Below are positions 11,083 through 22,303 of a stretch of 64,000 nt of DNA, piece by piece. The DNA lies in the NCBI GenBank assembly GCA_025201375.1, contig JAIWZP010000015.1, forward strand, positions 516,250 through 580,249. The letters run 5' to 3'. The DNA comes from Gongronella butleri (lineage: Eukaryota; Mucoromycota; Mucoromycetes; Mucorales; Cunninghamellaceae). Made by a program: the position numbers and the translations under genes. The notes under the pieces are model-generated. The model was given only the letters and a program-made list of their open reading frames with translations. It had not been told where the DNA came from and searched no databases. Positions within the stretch are counted from its first letter, which is position 1; every line of letters starts with the position of its first letter.

Positions 11083-11847
11083 TCATAGTTTATTTTCTTT
11101 ATAGAGCTGTTCATAAAACGCAATCAATTTTTCTTCTTGCGTCATCTCTTGCTCTTCATCATTGAGCGGCACCGTTTCAGTCATCGTTGTTTTCTTGGGA
11201 GAAACGGGCAGAGGAGAGCTAGGGGCAACTGCAGGAGATGCCGAGGAGGAAGACAACAGGTACTTTGAGTACTCCTGTAAACCGTCTCTAATCATCTTTT
11301 CCATTGAGGAACAAGCAGCAGGAACGGGAGAAGCAGAAGAAGCAGGAACAACAGGAGAAGAAACGGGAACGCGGGGAGCAGCGGAAGAAGAAGCAAGAAC
11401 AAAAGCAGCAGGAACAGGAGAAACAGGAACGGAAGCAGTGCAGGGAACGCGAGGAGGAGCAGGAATAGGTCGTCCTGGACGAGAAACAGGTGGTGGTGCG
11501 GAGGAGGCAGGTGGTGGATCAGGTGAAACAGAGACACATTGATGTTTGTGTTGGAAACAATGTGTTCCCACCTTTACTTTACGCGAACACTCTTTGCCAT
11601 TCTTATTTTTTCCCTGGCAATTGGGTCGGTAAGGATCATGGCGCTTGCAAAACGAATTTTCTTTCGAAACATTTGCAGAACAATGAGCACCTGAACGAAG
11701 AACACCCGAGCACAGCTTCTTGGCGGGCACGGCCTTGTACTCATCAAAGAGGCACAAAGTAACTTCGGGGTCCTCGCTGATCTTGTAATGCTGCGTGATC
11801 AGCGACAGAATGGATTGAAAGGTTTCGAAGGTGACAGGAGAAACCAT
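11083..11847 (-). CDS. Double Cys/His-knuckle protein of the mobile element
   Basis: A single frame of 254 residues convergent with the transposase. The N-terminus (1-45) is a plain helical region. Two regularly spaced zinc-type knuckles follow: C46-x9-C56-x10-C67-x2-H70 and C77-x9-C87-x9-C97-x2-H100. Residues about 107-200 are a Pro/Ala/Ser/Val low-complexity linker. The C-terminus is Glu-rich and probably helical (NDEEQEMTQEEKLIAFYEQL). I do not recognise the family; short C-x(n)-C-x(n)-C-x2-H motifs of this kind occur in nucleic-acid-binding proteins. Harbinger-type elements often carry a second gene for a DNA-binding accessory protein, and this position fits that role, but that is inference. 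It has no intron, like the transposase. Confidence 0.7.
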   Translation of the reverse strand: MVSPVTFETFQSILSLITQHYKISEDPEVTLCLFDEYKAVPAKKLCSGVLRSGAHCSANVSKENSFCKRHDPYRPNCQGKNKNGKECSRKVKVGTHCFQHKHQCVSVSPDPPPASSAPPPVSRPGRPIPAPPRVPCTASVPVSPVPAAFVLASSSAAPRVPVSSPVVPASSASPVPAACSSMEKMIRDGLQEYSKYLLSSSSASPAVAPSSPLPVSPKKTTMTETVPLNDEEQEMTQEEKLIAFYEQLYKENKL

Positions 11848-11963
11848 GGCAGTGGCTATCTTGTGAAATATGTTATGATAAAGAGGTTGGTCGTTGTGTG
11901 TAGATCAAGATCTACAATATAGATCTTTCCAATTTCAAAATTCAATTTTGCAAAATATGTCTA
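11848..11963. other. Upstream region of knuckle-protein gene
   Basis: Presumed minus-strand promoter. It contains AGATC/AGATCT motifs near 11905-11930 and ends at the sharp edge of the large inverted repeat. Confidence 0.35.
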
Positions 11964-12331
11964 GGAGGACATTCAACTCTGTAAAAATATGGTAAATACC
12001 AATGATTTTATTTTATTAGTGAACACAACGATAACACAAAGGAAACATCATTTAAAATGCACACAAACACGCATAGAAATAATTAAAAATAGCAAAACAA
12101 AACACGATCCAAAGAATATCACCCATTTACAAACAAGAGGCAGGTTTGTAAATGGGTCTTGTTTGTAAATGGGTGATATTCTTTGGATCGTGTTTTGTTT
12201 TGCTATTTTTAATTATTTCTATGCGTGTTTGTGTGCATTTTAAATGATGTTTCCTTTGTGTTATCGTTGTGTTCACTAATAAAATAAAATCATTGGTATT
12301 TACCATATTTTTACAGAGTTGAATGTCCTCC
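11964..12331. repeat. Perfect 174-bp inverted repeat with 20-nt spacer
   Basis: The left arm 11964-12137 is the exact reverse complement of the right arm 12158-12331; every position I compared matches. The outer ends begin GGAGGACATTCAACTC and end with its complement. The 20-nt spacer (12138-12157) contains an extra copy of GTTTGTAAATGGGT, also found at the start of the right arm. Flanking sequence stops matching abruptly on both sides. It could be a hairpin (foldback) transposon or MITE, a snap-back duplication, or a chimeric-read artefact. The open frame inside it exists only because of the palindrome. Confidence 0.95.
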
Positions 12332-12489
12332 GATGCGCGACCTTTGTACTGTATCATACACTACTTGGAACGTCCGATCAAAAATTTCAAGCGTGCTGCG
12401 TGATTTGCTCCGCAACGGATGATACAGTAAGACATTATTCCATCAGCATGATGGCGCTGGTACTGTATGACAATGCAGTATCGCTGCAG

Positions 12490-13380
12490 CCACTACTGTA
12501 CTCAGCGGTCAGCGCACGTGCAAGGTGCAACGGTGCAACGCGCAAGCAAATCCAAATTTCCATTTTGATAAGTATTTGTCAAACATGAATTGGCGAAAAA
12601 ATCTTGACCAAAGCAGGCACTTTTCTCAATCGATCGAAGTTCATGCGTCACTCTTTGCGTCTTTGGGTTTACAGTATTTTTTCTAAAAAAGTTGCTTGGG
12701 GGTTGGGGCAACCTGTCATTTTGTCTGCCAATAGCAAATTGTCGGAGTTACCTGTTTGAGATGCATTGATCACTCGGAGTTTGAAATTTCCCAAATTTAG
12801 CATTTTCTGAGATTGAAAAGTGTGACCCCTGAGTGACCCCTGAATTTTTCAAAAGTGGTCGCAGCGCTTTGGGGGTTTAAGCTTTTTTATTTCAAATTTT
12901 GCGCTGATTGCAATGCAGCTATTTTTGAGCGGGGTCGGCCATGCAGATGGCGAGATGAATCCGAAATAGTAAAAATAGGAGGTGTTTGGCATTTTTGAGT
13001 CCAAAAAAAATCGGGTGGGTCCCTCTTGTAGAGCACTGGGCTTTAGCTTGCGCCGTGACGCAAGTTTCATTGGCGGGCGAGCGGGCTGTAAATTTTTTTC
13101 TGGAGGCACAGCAGGCCGCCAAAGTCTAAAAAACGCGCTCTTTGGTTTTTAAACGATAGATGTGTATTATAAGTTTTTGTGCCACATACAGTTCTAGCGC
13201 GATGCTTCAGGCATTGAAATAATACAGTACTTAGCATGCGGCGTCAGTTTTTCTTTACAGAGATCGGAAAAACATGGACGGATCAAACGCTTTATTTGAG
13301 TGCAATAATCCAAAACGCATGAAAATACTGTAGTGCTTTTGTGTATTTTCTCAGGCGCTACGTAATGAAATTTTTTAAAC
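12490..13380 (+). repeat. Dispersed repeat R2, copy 1
   Basis: Aligns by eye with 34735-35580 and 49669-51270, all in the same orientation. Shared blocks: CAATCGATCG followed by CGTCACTCTTTG (12628-12660), AAAAGTGGTCG.AGCGCTTTG (12850), GATGGCGAGAT (12945) and a final TCTCAGGCGCT block (13350). No coding capacity is seen. TACTGTA-type motifs are dense. Confidence 0.7.
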
Positions 13381-14113
13381 GGGACCGGGCAATGCAAGAT
13401 GTAGCACATTATACAGTATAATCTTGTCACCACCATACTGCATTAGTTACAGCGCTGTAGCGACAGCGAGAAGCAAAGAACAAAAATCACGAATACAAGT
13501 TATTTTATGGCCAACCTTTATGATATTTCCAAGCACTGTGCAGCCTCAAAACAAGCAACAAATTGCTGCATGTGCTCTACAACGCTGTTTTTGTTTGTAT
13601 TGTAAAAAGGGTTGCAAGGCGAGAAAGACCGTCACATATAATAAGTAGAGCACAAAGTCAATTAGAACGCAATGCCAACAACATATACGGTATGATACAC
13701 AACGAAAATTTGATGGCACAGCAATGCGGGTGAGCGCGTATCTATTTAAAAGCCGTACAGAGTCGCGCAGAGTCGAGTAAAATCGTAAAATGGCGGAATT
13801 TCGTATGCTCCACTCTCCATGCCGCGCGTTGTCATGTTTTAGTTGTTTTTTTTTTTTTTTACAGCAGGGCAGTGACGCAGCATTAGAACCGCAATCCTTT
13901 TTGCAACCTTTGAGCTTTCAGTTTCTGAAAACATCGTGAGCTGCGCTTGTATGCAAGTCTCGATCAATTCAAATATCGTTTTGATTGTTTTTTTTCGACG
14001 AAATGCTGCGGCAGAGAACGGAATTGGTAGGTTTGACAGGCCGTTGTCGGTATTCGGTTTGCTTTGTCACAAGCGCCCTGGCTTCATTTTCCTTTTTTTC
14101 ACCCGCTTTTCTC
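13381..14113. other. Spacer upstream of RCC1-repeat gene
   Basis: No gene recognised. The left half continues the TACAGTA-rich island; the right half, with a T17 run near 13843-13860 and pyrimidine-rich DNA, is the likely promoter of the next gene. Confidence 0.35.
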
Positions 14114-16027
14114 ATGTCAAGGTCGCTGACCAGAAGCTTCCTCTATGGGTGGGGCCACACCAAGCCCCTCCCACTCACACGCTCACCCACACACCTCTCT
14201 CGACCAGTTTTGTTGAATGACGAGGCCGATTTCGCCTTGCCAGTAAAGCAGCCAAGCACTTTAAACGCGAAAAACACACTATTTACTCCATATTGCATAG
14301 ACTGACGTGCAGGTGACACGCATGGCGACCGGCTGGGGCCACTCACTACTTGCCAACGACCACCACGTGTATGGCTTTGGTTTAAACCAAGGGCACCAGC
14401 TGGGTACGAGGGCAAAAACCGCCAAAACGACAGTCGTGGCTCATTTTTACGTGACTATTTCTCTGCAGGTCAACCAGATCGTGCTCATGTGGTCCACACG
14501 CTTGGTGGCGACGAACGGGTCAAGCATCTTGGCTGCGGCAGAGAGCATTCGCATATGGTTGTGGCACGCACAGGTCATAACGACGCGCTTTACAGCATGG
14601 GCAACAGCATGTACGGCCAATTGGGGCTCGGCGAACACAAATCCACGAGACCAGGGCAGTGGATCACGCGGGCAAAGCCATCACGCGTGTCAACCACCGC
14701 CACATCTATCGTGGACCTTGCTTGTGGATTGGACCACAGCGTGTTTTCAACGGGTACATGAATATTCACAGGCTCGCGCGCCCAATCTCACGCTTTTAAA
14801 ATTAGACGACGCGACATACGCGATGGGTTGGGGCGCCGATGGCCAATTGGGTCAGGGCGAGGACATGACGATGGATCAATCTCGGCCGCATCGCGTTGCT
14901 TTGGACGGAAAAGTGAAGAAATTGTCTAGCTCGACCGACTTTACGCTGGCACTCATGGGTAAAGCACAAAAAAAGTGACACGCCCGACCCGTGGTGCATG
15001 TCGTACCAAGGTCGCGTCACGTCCTGTCAGTTGATGTGACGCGGGGCCACGTGTTTCACTTTTTTTTTTTTACTCAATTTTTTTTTTTTTTTTTTTTTTA
15101 CTGTTTCAGACGATGATCAGCTGTGGGTGTGGGGCAACTCGGAGTATGGACAAGGCATGCAAGGTCGCAAAATTGATCGAGTAAGGCAGGCACAGCGGGC
15201 GACAAACGAGTGGCGCGGGCGCGATGCGGTGTTTCGTCTCTCCTTTCTGCCAAGCTGATCACGCGGTGCTTTTCTGTTTGTTCCTTTATTAGATCCTGTC
15301 GCCGTTGCATGTGACGACCACGAAAAAAGTGGTGGACATGGCCGCTGGTGGACCCTTTTCCATTGTGTTGACAGGTAAAAGCAAGAGACTTGCCCAAACC
15401 ACTGGAACGCGCATCATGTGAGCGAGGCATCAAATGGCTCGTCTTTTTCTTTCTCTTTGTTGCATCAGATGACGGTCAGGTCCTCTCCTGCGGGTACGGC
15501 AGCTTGGGTCATGGTCCGGATCAACTGGAGTCGCTCAAATTGGCCCCAGTGCATGGATTGGACAATGTGGTGGTCACAAGAGTGTTTGCCGCCACTGATT
15601 ATGCTGCAGCTCTTTCTGGTAAGGCAAATAAACGAAAAAAAAAATAGGGGGAGTGTGGGAGAAAAAAAAAAGGAAAAAAGGCAAAAAAAGACGCACACAC
15701 TCGCAAGCACGCTCACACACACAATGCCGGATGAAGAAAAAAAGGGGGGATGTTGATGAGCAGGAGGATTCGACCGGCGGGCGAGGACGAGCGCGCGATG
15801 GAGCGAGCGAGCGAACAGCGGGGTCGGCAATGAAAAAAAGGCAATTTGCTGATTTATTTACTGTAGCATCGGGCGAGTTGTTTATTTGGGGCCTTAATGG
15901 GCCCACGGGCCGCTTAGGCTTAGGTCATGATCATCATGCATTCACCGCCGCACGCGTTGACTTCAATGGCAAGCAGGTCAAGGATGTCGTCCTTGGCACC
16001 AACCATGCCCTTGCCGTTTGTGTATAG
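14114..16027 (+). CDS. RCC1-repeat protein, probably mitochondrial
   Basis: Eight exons: 14114-14242, 14313-14403, 14469-14753, 14806-14958, 15110-15180, 15293-15374, 15469-15618 and 15867-16027, giving 373 residues. Repeated RCC1 blades are clear: TGWGHSLLA, YGFGLNQGHQLG, CGREHSHMV, YSMGNSMYGQLGLGE, CGLDHSVFS, YAMGWGADGQLGQGE, LWVWGNSEYGQG, FIWGLNGPTGRLGLGHD and a final LGTNHALAVCV. One seven-bladed propeller is expected. The start MSRSLTRSFLYGWG is basic and Ser-rich, suggesting mitochondrial import as in RCC1L-type proteins, but an ATS1-like role is also possible. The intron at 14754-14805 was placed by the branch/acceptor and by restoring DHSVFSTDDATYAMGWG; other AG sites there break the frame. 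Confidence 0.85.
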
Positions 16028-16816
16028 ATTTTTTTTTAGTATTTTTTTTTCCATAGACTTGTGATCATCCTCGTGTAGAAAAATTTAGAGGTGCCTCCGG
16101 GCTTTTTGGAATCGTATGATCTGTTTGTTTTTTTTTTTTTTTTTGTGTGTGTGTTCTCTTTGCTTGCTGCTCCTCTTTTCTTACCGTGTGAGGTAGGGGA
16201 GCGCATTCACAGTCTCTCCTCATATTCTGCGTGTTTTTCCTGGGATTCGGGATGACGCACTCCTTGGGCGATGATTTTTTTTGAAAGGTCTCTGGATTTT
16301 TTTTTTCGGATTCATGCGTTCTTCAAGTGTGTGTGTCAAGGAGTAAGAAACGCGTATTGTAGAGGAGGGCGGGGGGGGGGCAACGCAATTGGCGTATGGA
16401 AGCCGCCAATCTTTTGTTTGATCATGTCGCGCCCCTTACTATTTAGAACTCATTGAAAAAAAGGGAGAGGGGCGACGAAACAAACAGCAGCAGCGTGTCT
16501 TTCAGGGGGGGGGGGACGCGAGCGAGGGGGGGGGATGAGAAGAATGGCAATGATCCAAATGGGGCCTTGGTTCGGTCCGTGCAGAACTATCCTTTTATTT
16601 TTTTGCGCCCTTTTTTTTTTTTTTTTTCAACACACAGCTGTTGCAACACAAACAGCAGCCTTGCATCTTGGTTGCTACTTTAAGCATGGACCCCCCCACG
16701 GTATTTATAGCACCCCCATCCTGCTGGGCTTCGATTCACGCGCTCTTTTACTTGCTTCCCTTTCTCTCCCTTTTTTTTTTTATTTCATCGATTCCCGCGC
16801 TTTTTTTTTTATTACA
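16028..16816. promoter_or_regulatory. Spacer and E2F gene 5' region
   Basis: No gene seen. Contains a T18 run near 16127-16144, several G8-G10 runs (near 16371, 16505 and 16527) and a GC core TTTTGCGCCC at 16601-16610 that resembles a degenerate E2F-type site. The last 100 bp are pyrimidine-rich. Confidence 0.4.
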
Positions 16817-18030
16817 ATGTTGTCGTCGTCGTCACAAAATTACGATCCTGGTAACGTGCTAATGACACGCCCGGGACGCGCCCGGCCCCGATGGTCTCGC
16901 GTGGGATTGCATTGTCGCTCATCCTTTTTTTTTTTTTTTTTGTATTTTTAATTTCACTTTTCCAGTGGAAAGCCTTCTCAAAGGCGCAAACAGCAGTGCA
17001 TCCAGCCGTTACGATTCGTCGCTCGGCCTGCTGACAAAAAAATTCATTGCGCTGCTTCAGTCGAGTCGGCATGGCGACCTTGATCTTAATACGGCGGCCG
17101 TGCAACTGAATGTCCAGAAACGCCGCATCTATGATATCACGAATGTCTTGGAGGGCATCCGGTTGATCGAGAAGAACGCCAAGAACCATGTGCGCTGGAT
17201 TGGCGGCTACCCATCGCTCAAACAAGATCAGAATAAGCAAAATCAGCAACAACAGCCTGCAAAAATCATGGCGCGTCCGTCGTCGTCGTCGTCGTCGTCC
17301 ACCTCGTCGTCCTCCGCGTCCACATCCTCTTTGAGCAGCCATCACGAAAGTGGCGGCGCGCCTGGCGGCATCAGCGCTGCAGAGCGCGTGCTATTGCAGC
17401 AGCGACTCGCACAGCTCCGGCATCAGAACATGGCCCTGGAGCGCGAGCACGACCAATTGATGCAAGTCAAGCAGGAGACGCGCCAATACTATCAAGACGC
17501 CATGGATAGGCCCGAGTGCTACATGTCCATGCACGATCTCGCTCATTTCGCCGAGATGCCCTCAGCAGCATCAACGTCCTCACCCACAACCGACGCCGCA
17601 GCAAGGCACATTCTCATCCAAGCACCCAATGGCACACACGTCTCCATGAAACCCACAAAAGCACGCTTTAATCCATATGCGTGCTCCTCGTCCTCCGCAA
17701 AAGTAAGAAACAATGAGAAAAAAAGAAAAAAGGGGGGTGGGTGTACGGAGCAAAGAGAATCATGGGCCCCCACATAAAAAGAGGCATGGCACCCAACATC
17801 CAACATCCACCCGCGCACGCAGGTGGTGAAAAAAAAATAAAAAAAATGGAAAAAGAGACAGGGAATGGGCAAAAGGGAGGCGTGCTTTCAGTTGTGCTTG
17901 GAATACTTGCGTGTAACAATGCATCCTTTTTTTTTTTTTCATCATCTAGGGCTATCTGCTGCAGACGCCGCGTCGATCACATCAAGCATTGAAAGTGATC
18001 CCGTTGGCAACACCGCCTTCCCCATTTTAA
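16817..18030 (+). CDS. E2F: E2F-family transcription factor
   Basis: Exons 16817-16850, 16966-17702 and 17950-18030 give 283 residues. The winged-helix DNA-binding domain spans about residues 28-95: [32 protein letters not shown], then the [13 protein letters not shown] motif and HVRWIGG. It controls G1/S genes as a heterodimer with DP in other eukaryotes. After a Gln- and Ser-rich linker (about 100-140), residues 150-190 form a leucine-zipper-like helix ([17 protein letters not shown]) expected for DP dimerisation, then a marked-box-like segment ending [13 protein letters not shown]. The last exon adds a short Pro-rich tail. An Rb-binding motif was not recognised. The first exon start [12 protein letters not shown] is the only ATG that joins in frame. 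Confidence 0.88.
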
Positions 18031-19911
18031 GCGCACAGCAAGCTACATGTACATACATCCGGCCACATACAATAAAGGAACAATCAGCCATGTTCCTGGA
18101 TGGCAGCGCACTAAAAGGCTCGACTTGCTCCTGGCGAGAAAAAGGCATCATGCTTGTACTGCGTTGTTGTTCGTGTCACCTCCTTTTTTATTTTTTTTTT
18201 TATTTCTCATTTCTTTTTGTTTGTCCACCCCCCTTCCCTCCCCTCCTCTTTTGTTGCATATTCTCCCTCTCCTTTTTTCCACCCTTCTTTTTTTTCCACT
18301 TACCCCTATAGCTTCTTTTTTTTTTGTCAATTGCGCGATCCAAGTTTGAAAAAGAAGATCCAATCGTAGCCCTCCTTTTTTTTTTCTTGCTCTTTGTTTT
18401 GGCATCCAACAATAAAAAAGCATGCTTTTTACCCCACACAGGCCGCTCACCCCACTTTTTGCAGAGTGAATTGAGAAGATTTGAGAAGATTTGAGAAGAT
18501 GAGACGCACAAACGACGCCATTTTCTTGTTTTTTTTTCTTTTTGCAGAGTGCTCGATCCAGACCCCATCCTGACCTTGTTGACGGGAGATGGCACACCAC
18601 ATGCCCGGTTTTGGATGATGACGCGCGTTGAGAGACGTGTGAAAAGGCATGTCTCACACATGCCCAGATCCAAATCGGCATCGTTGAACGTGTCTCTTGT
18701 GGGACACGCGCGCGAAATGGCGCTATTTCGGCTAAATCGTTGGAAATTGGCCGTGAAGAGGATAAAAAAAAAAGGAGGCGGCCAAGGGGGTGAACACTGC
18801 GGGGGATGCAAACCAATCTTTGGCAAACACATGACGCCCAGGCGCCATGAAACGGCATATGGGATGAGCTCCTTTTTTTTTTTCTTTACGCGCATCATGA
18901 TCTGTGTGGGTGAAATGATTGCCTCTGGCACGGCCATGGTAATTGCACACGTCTCAAAAGATAAAAAAAGGGATAGATATACGCCACTTTTGATATAAAA
19001 AAAAGTGATGCCATGAGCTGCACGAGCGCCTGACGTGTGTTACAGAATGCAACAGGTAGGCTAATTGGTGTCTCCAGCGTCCCAATTTCTTTTTTGTGAA
19101 AAGCATACATGAGCGAGGTGGGACTTGGTCCTACCGAAAACGCGTAAAAAAAAAAAAAAAATCCAAAATAGGGTGCTTTTGCAGATTTCGGCGGAACGTC
19201 AGCCTAAGATAAAATAAAAACGGGAGCCCGGTGTCAAGGCACGCGATCTCATCTGTTTGGGTATGTGGCAAGCCAGTGCAGAGAGCGAAAATCGAATTTT
19301 ACGGCTTTGATTCAAAAAGTAAAGCGCACATCATAGTGTACTGGCCGATCATATAGAAACTTTGACATTGTTGGAAATCTACGATCTTCAGCGCCTAGTG
19401 TCAGTTTGGAATCAATTAGTGCATGCGTTCGTGAACAATAGCGATTTCAAGCTTGGCCATTTTTGAAAATTGAGATAGCTAGCAAACGGCGCGGTGCACG
19501 CGCTTGCCGCAGGTCTCAAGCAAAAAGCCAGACGCAGGTACTTTTTTACGGTCGCGTGCCAAGCCAGGCAACATTGCACACGCAGGCCAAGAAAAGCTTA
19601 AAATCCGGTTTTCGTCGCATCTGTTCATTACTGGCGCGTCGCGAGGCAACTTTTGTAAAAAGGGCTTGAGTCCAACTTTTGAAATTAGTGGGCATAGGTG
19701 CGCAAAGGATGCATTGGGAAGAGTTGGCAACAGATTCATGCATTTTTGGCTTTGGTATGGCCAGGTCGAGGATTTTCAATGCAAGTCGGAGCTCAAATTG
19801 AGCCAGCATGGACAGGCTGCAAGGGCCTGGAGTGATCGCTGTTGCCATCCAGTCTTCAACAGCCATTGTTGCGGTCTTTTTCTCTTTTTTCTTTTTCTTG
19901 AAGCAGACTTA
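18031..19911. other. Gene-poor spacer between E2F and metaxin genes
   Basis: Very pyrimidine-rich from 18170 to 18430. A perfect 10-bp triplicate TTGAGAAGAT lies at 18471-18500, and the string TTTTTGCAGAGTG occurs at both 18456 and 18541. Open frames at 18549-18998 (+) and 18148-18937 (-) carry no recognisable domain. 19150-19900 looks like degenerate unique sequence. Confidence 0.35.
18471..18500 (+). repeat. TTGAGAAGAT x3 tandem repeat
   Basis: Three exact adjacent 10-bp units. Confidence 0.95.
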
Positions 19912-21135
19912 ATGTCAGAAACACCCACCCCACGCCTGCCAACGCTGGAATTGCCTCCTTTTTTGGAATTCCTGAAACTCAAGTCGTTGCCGCTTAAGGT
20001 GTACCCACCTGTCAACCAGCCAAAGCGCATCACCAACGACACTTTGTATATTTACGGCCCTGGCCCTCGCGACTCGGCGGCCAGCTTTGACGTCGACTGC
20101 TTGATCGCCCAGGTTCGTATAGCAATTCGCTTACCCGCGCGCCAGTGCGCGTGACTAGAACGCAAAAGGAGATGAGAAACGCCATGGACTGACGTGACCT
20201 GCCGTTTTTCTTTAGATTTACATGCGATTTTGCGGTGTTGACGTGGCTATTGTGAACAGCAACGAGCCCAAAGCGTCACCAAGCGGCCAATTGCCGTATT
20301 TTGCCACTGTCACGGGCCAGGTGCTGGCGGGCGATCAGATCGAGCAATGGATCAAGGACAATGTAATGAAAAAAATCGCGAATTTGAATTTGTACGCCCA
20401 TGGCTCACTTTTGATGAGTAGAACAAGGATGTGTTGTTGGATCAGCTAAAGGACGAGGCCATTGCGTTCATGGCCATGTTGAAATCCAAATTGCACGCTG
20501 CTTGGGTAAGAAAACGCGCAAAAAAAGCGTCAAACGACTGATTTCTCGCATTTTTTTAAGCTATTCTCAATGTGGTTGGAGCCGCTGAATTACAGCGAGC
20601 ATGCGCTCCCTCTTTACTTTGGCCACGTACCTGCGCCTGTCAACAGCATCCTTGGCCGCGCTAAAAAGGACCATGTCACACAACAATTGCTCACGGACCG
20701 TGACGTCTTGTCACGCGAGGAGGTAAAAGAGGGGAGGATGGCTCACTGGGCAAAAGCAAGGATAAAAGAGCTCACGAAGCTTTATTTATTGCAGATTTAT
20801 GCGGACGCGGGTCAAGTTTTGGAGGCGCTCTCTGTCAAACTCGGCGAAAACACGTATTTCTTTGGCAAATCGTAAGAACCACGCGATATTAGGATCAAAA
20901 GGCAACGACTGACGCGTCTCCCTCTTTTTTTTTTCATGATTTGCGCAGGGAGCCTACATTGATGGATGCCGTTGTGTTTGCCTATTTGCATTGCATTCTC
21001 AGCGTGCCGCCTGTCAAACGCCCTGACGCCGCGCGTGAGGAGAAGAACCGGGCCAATACGCTGGCGACTCTCGTGCACAAGCACGAGAACCTTGTACAAT
21101 ACGCAAAACACATCTTCCGGGAGTATCTGAAATAA
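19912..21135 (+). CDS. Metaxin-like mitochondrial outer membrane import protein
   Basis: Exons 19912-20112, 20216-20362, 20422-20505, 20561-20722, 20795-20871 and 20949-21135 give 285 residues. It resembles metaxin (Sam37/Sam35 side of the SAM/TOB complex), which helps insert beta-barrel proteins into the mitochondrial outer membrane. The N-terminal thioredoxin-like part reads LKVYPPVNQPKRITNDTLYIYGPG and continues FDVDCLIAQIYMRFCGVDV. The C-terminal GST-like helical part has the hallmark YFFGKSEPTLMDAVVFAYLH, rebuilt exactly at the last splice join. The acceptor of exon 3 is ambiguous (20422 or 20428), changing two residues. No C-terminal transmembrane helix is obvious, as in metaxin 2-type proteins. 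Confidence 0.85.
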
Positions 21136-21267
21136 AAATGAAAGCGCCCATAGCATGTTTTACTGTATTAATAATGGATGGACGGTGAAAGACATATAAA
21201 AATGAAAAAATGACGCGAAATGAGGATGCACAGGATACAAAAAAAGGGAATGGGCGCGACGCGTAGG

Positions 21268-22303
21268 TCATGTGGCCTCCTTGCTTTTCTTCTTTTTCTT
21301 TTTGGAGGGCTGCGATGCAGCAGGTGTGGGGGACAATGGCTGTTTGCGCTTGTTTGCCTGGTCTGGAGGCAGCTGGTCGATCTTGATTGCCGCAAGGATC
21401 GTGTCTTTACGCGTTTCTAGAAAAAAAAAAACCATCAAGACACCGAAACGATGTGTTTTCATGGACCTTTTTTACCTGCTTTCTTAAGCACTCGCGAGTA
21501 ATTGTGATAAGCAGCGGCCATTGCTTCCGTGTACGTCATTCCAAACATCATGCCCCTAATGCAAAAGAAGTAACCAGAGGAATTAGGAGACGCGCGCGAT
21601 TGAAACAAAAAAAAAAGGCGGCTGTTTTTACAAAACATGCATGTCTGTGGGTCTTTTGATGTGCAATGCGGTGTGTGCTGCGCTGGATAAGATGAGGTTG
21701 TTGCCTCGTGTCTGCTTGATGAGGCGGGACACATTAGCGAAAAAAGTGGCGCGTTCGGCGATGGCTTGGGTATAACAGATCTCGAAAAAGACGCCGCGCT
21801 GGGTGGCGACCTGTGCTGCGGCAAAGCCCGGCAGTGGCGGATGCTGCTGAGAGAGATCAATGGTGATGATATCAATGTCGTAGGTCTGGCACGCGTGGCG
21901 GCACGCATCAATCGACAAGGGCTGCACGGCAAGCACGTCGATGTGCTGATTCAACGGGTTGGCCGCCACAAGCTGGTAATTCGCCTTGGGATCGCTCACC
22001 TGCACCGTCACACGCGTCAATTGCGTCACACTTGGCCCGTCCGCCTTGGTCGCCACCGCAACAACAGGCTGCATCGCTTTGATATCCTTGACAACCTGAT
22101 TCCATGCCACGGTCGCGCGATCCACTGGAGTAAAAATAAAAAAAAATCACAAAAACAAGAAGAAAAACGTGAGAAAAATATCAAAAAAGAGAGAGGCGAC
22201 GCATAAATTTACAAGACTGGATACGCGCCAAAAGGCGTTCCTGCGTTTGCTTGTCTTGCTGTGAGGGCGAGGCCGTGTACGGCAAGTTAAAGTCAAAGAA
22301 CAT
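21268..22303 (-). CDS. RPP30: Ribonuclease P/MRP subunit p30
   Basis: Exons 22303-22213, 22124-21632, 21555-21476 and 21416-21268 give 270 residues. The protein belongs to the RNase P p30 (PHP-like TIM barrel) family, which processes tRNA 5' ends and, in RNase MRP, pre-rRNA. Diagnostic segments are MFFDFNLPY at the start, HIDVLAVQPLSIDAC, TYDIDIITIDLSQ, ERATFFANVSRLIK and RGNNLILSSAAHTALHIKRP, then GMMFGMTYTEAMAAAYHNYSR. The C-terminus is a Lys-rich tail (SKKKKKKSKEAT), likely a nuclear/nucleolar signal. The start codon is 197 bp from that of the divergent IF-2 gene. Confidence 0.93.

Noticed and set aside
12127..12357. 76-residue minus-strand frame in the palindrome
   Set aside because: Exists identically on both arms because of the inverted repeat; it is AT-rich with no domain.
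18549..18998. 149-residue + strand frame and opposite minus-strand frames
   Set aside because: A possible acceptor (TTTTGCAG) precedes it, but I found no start exon, no domain and no continuing frame.
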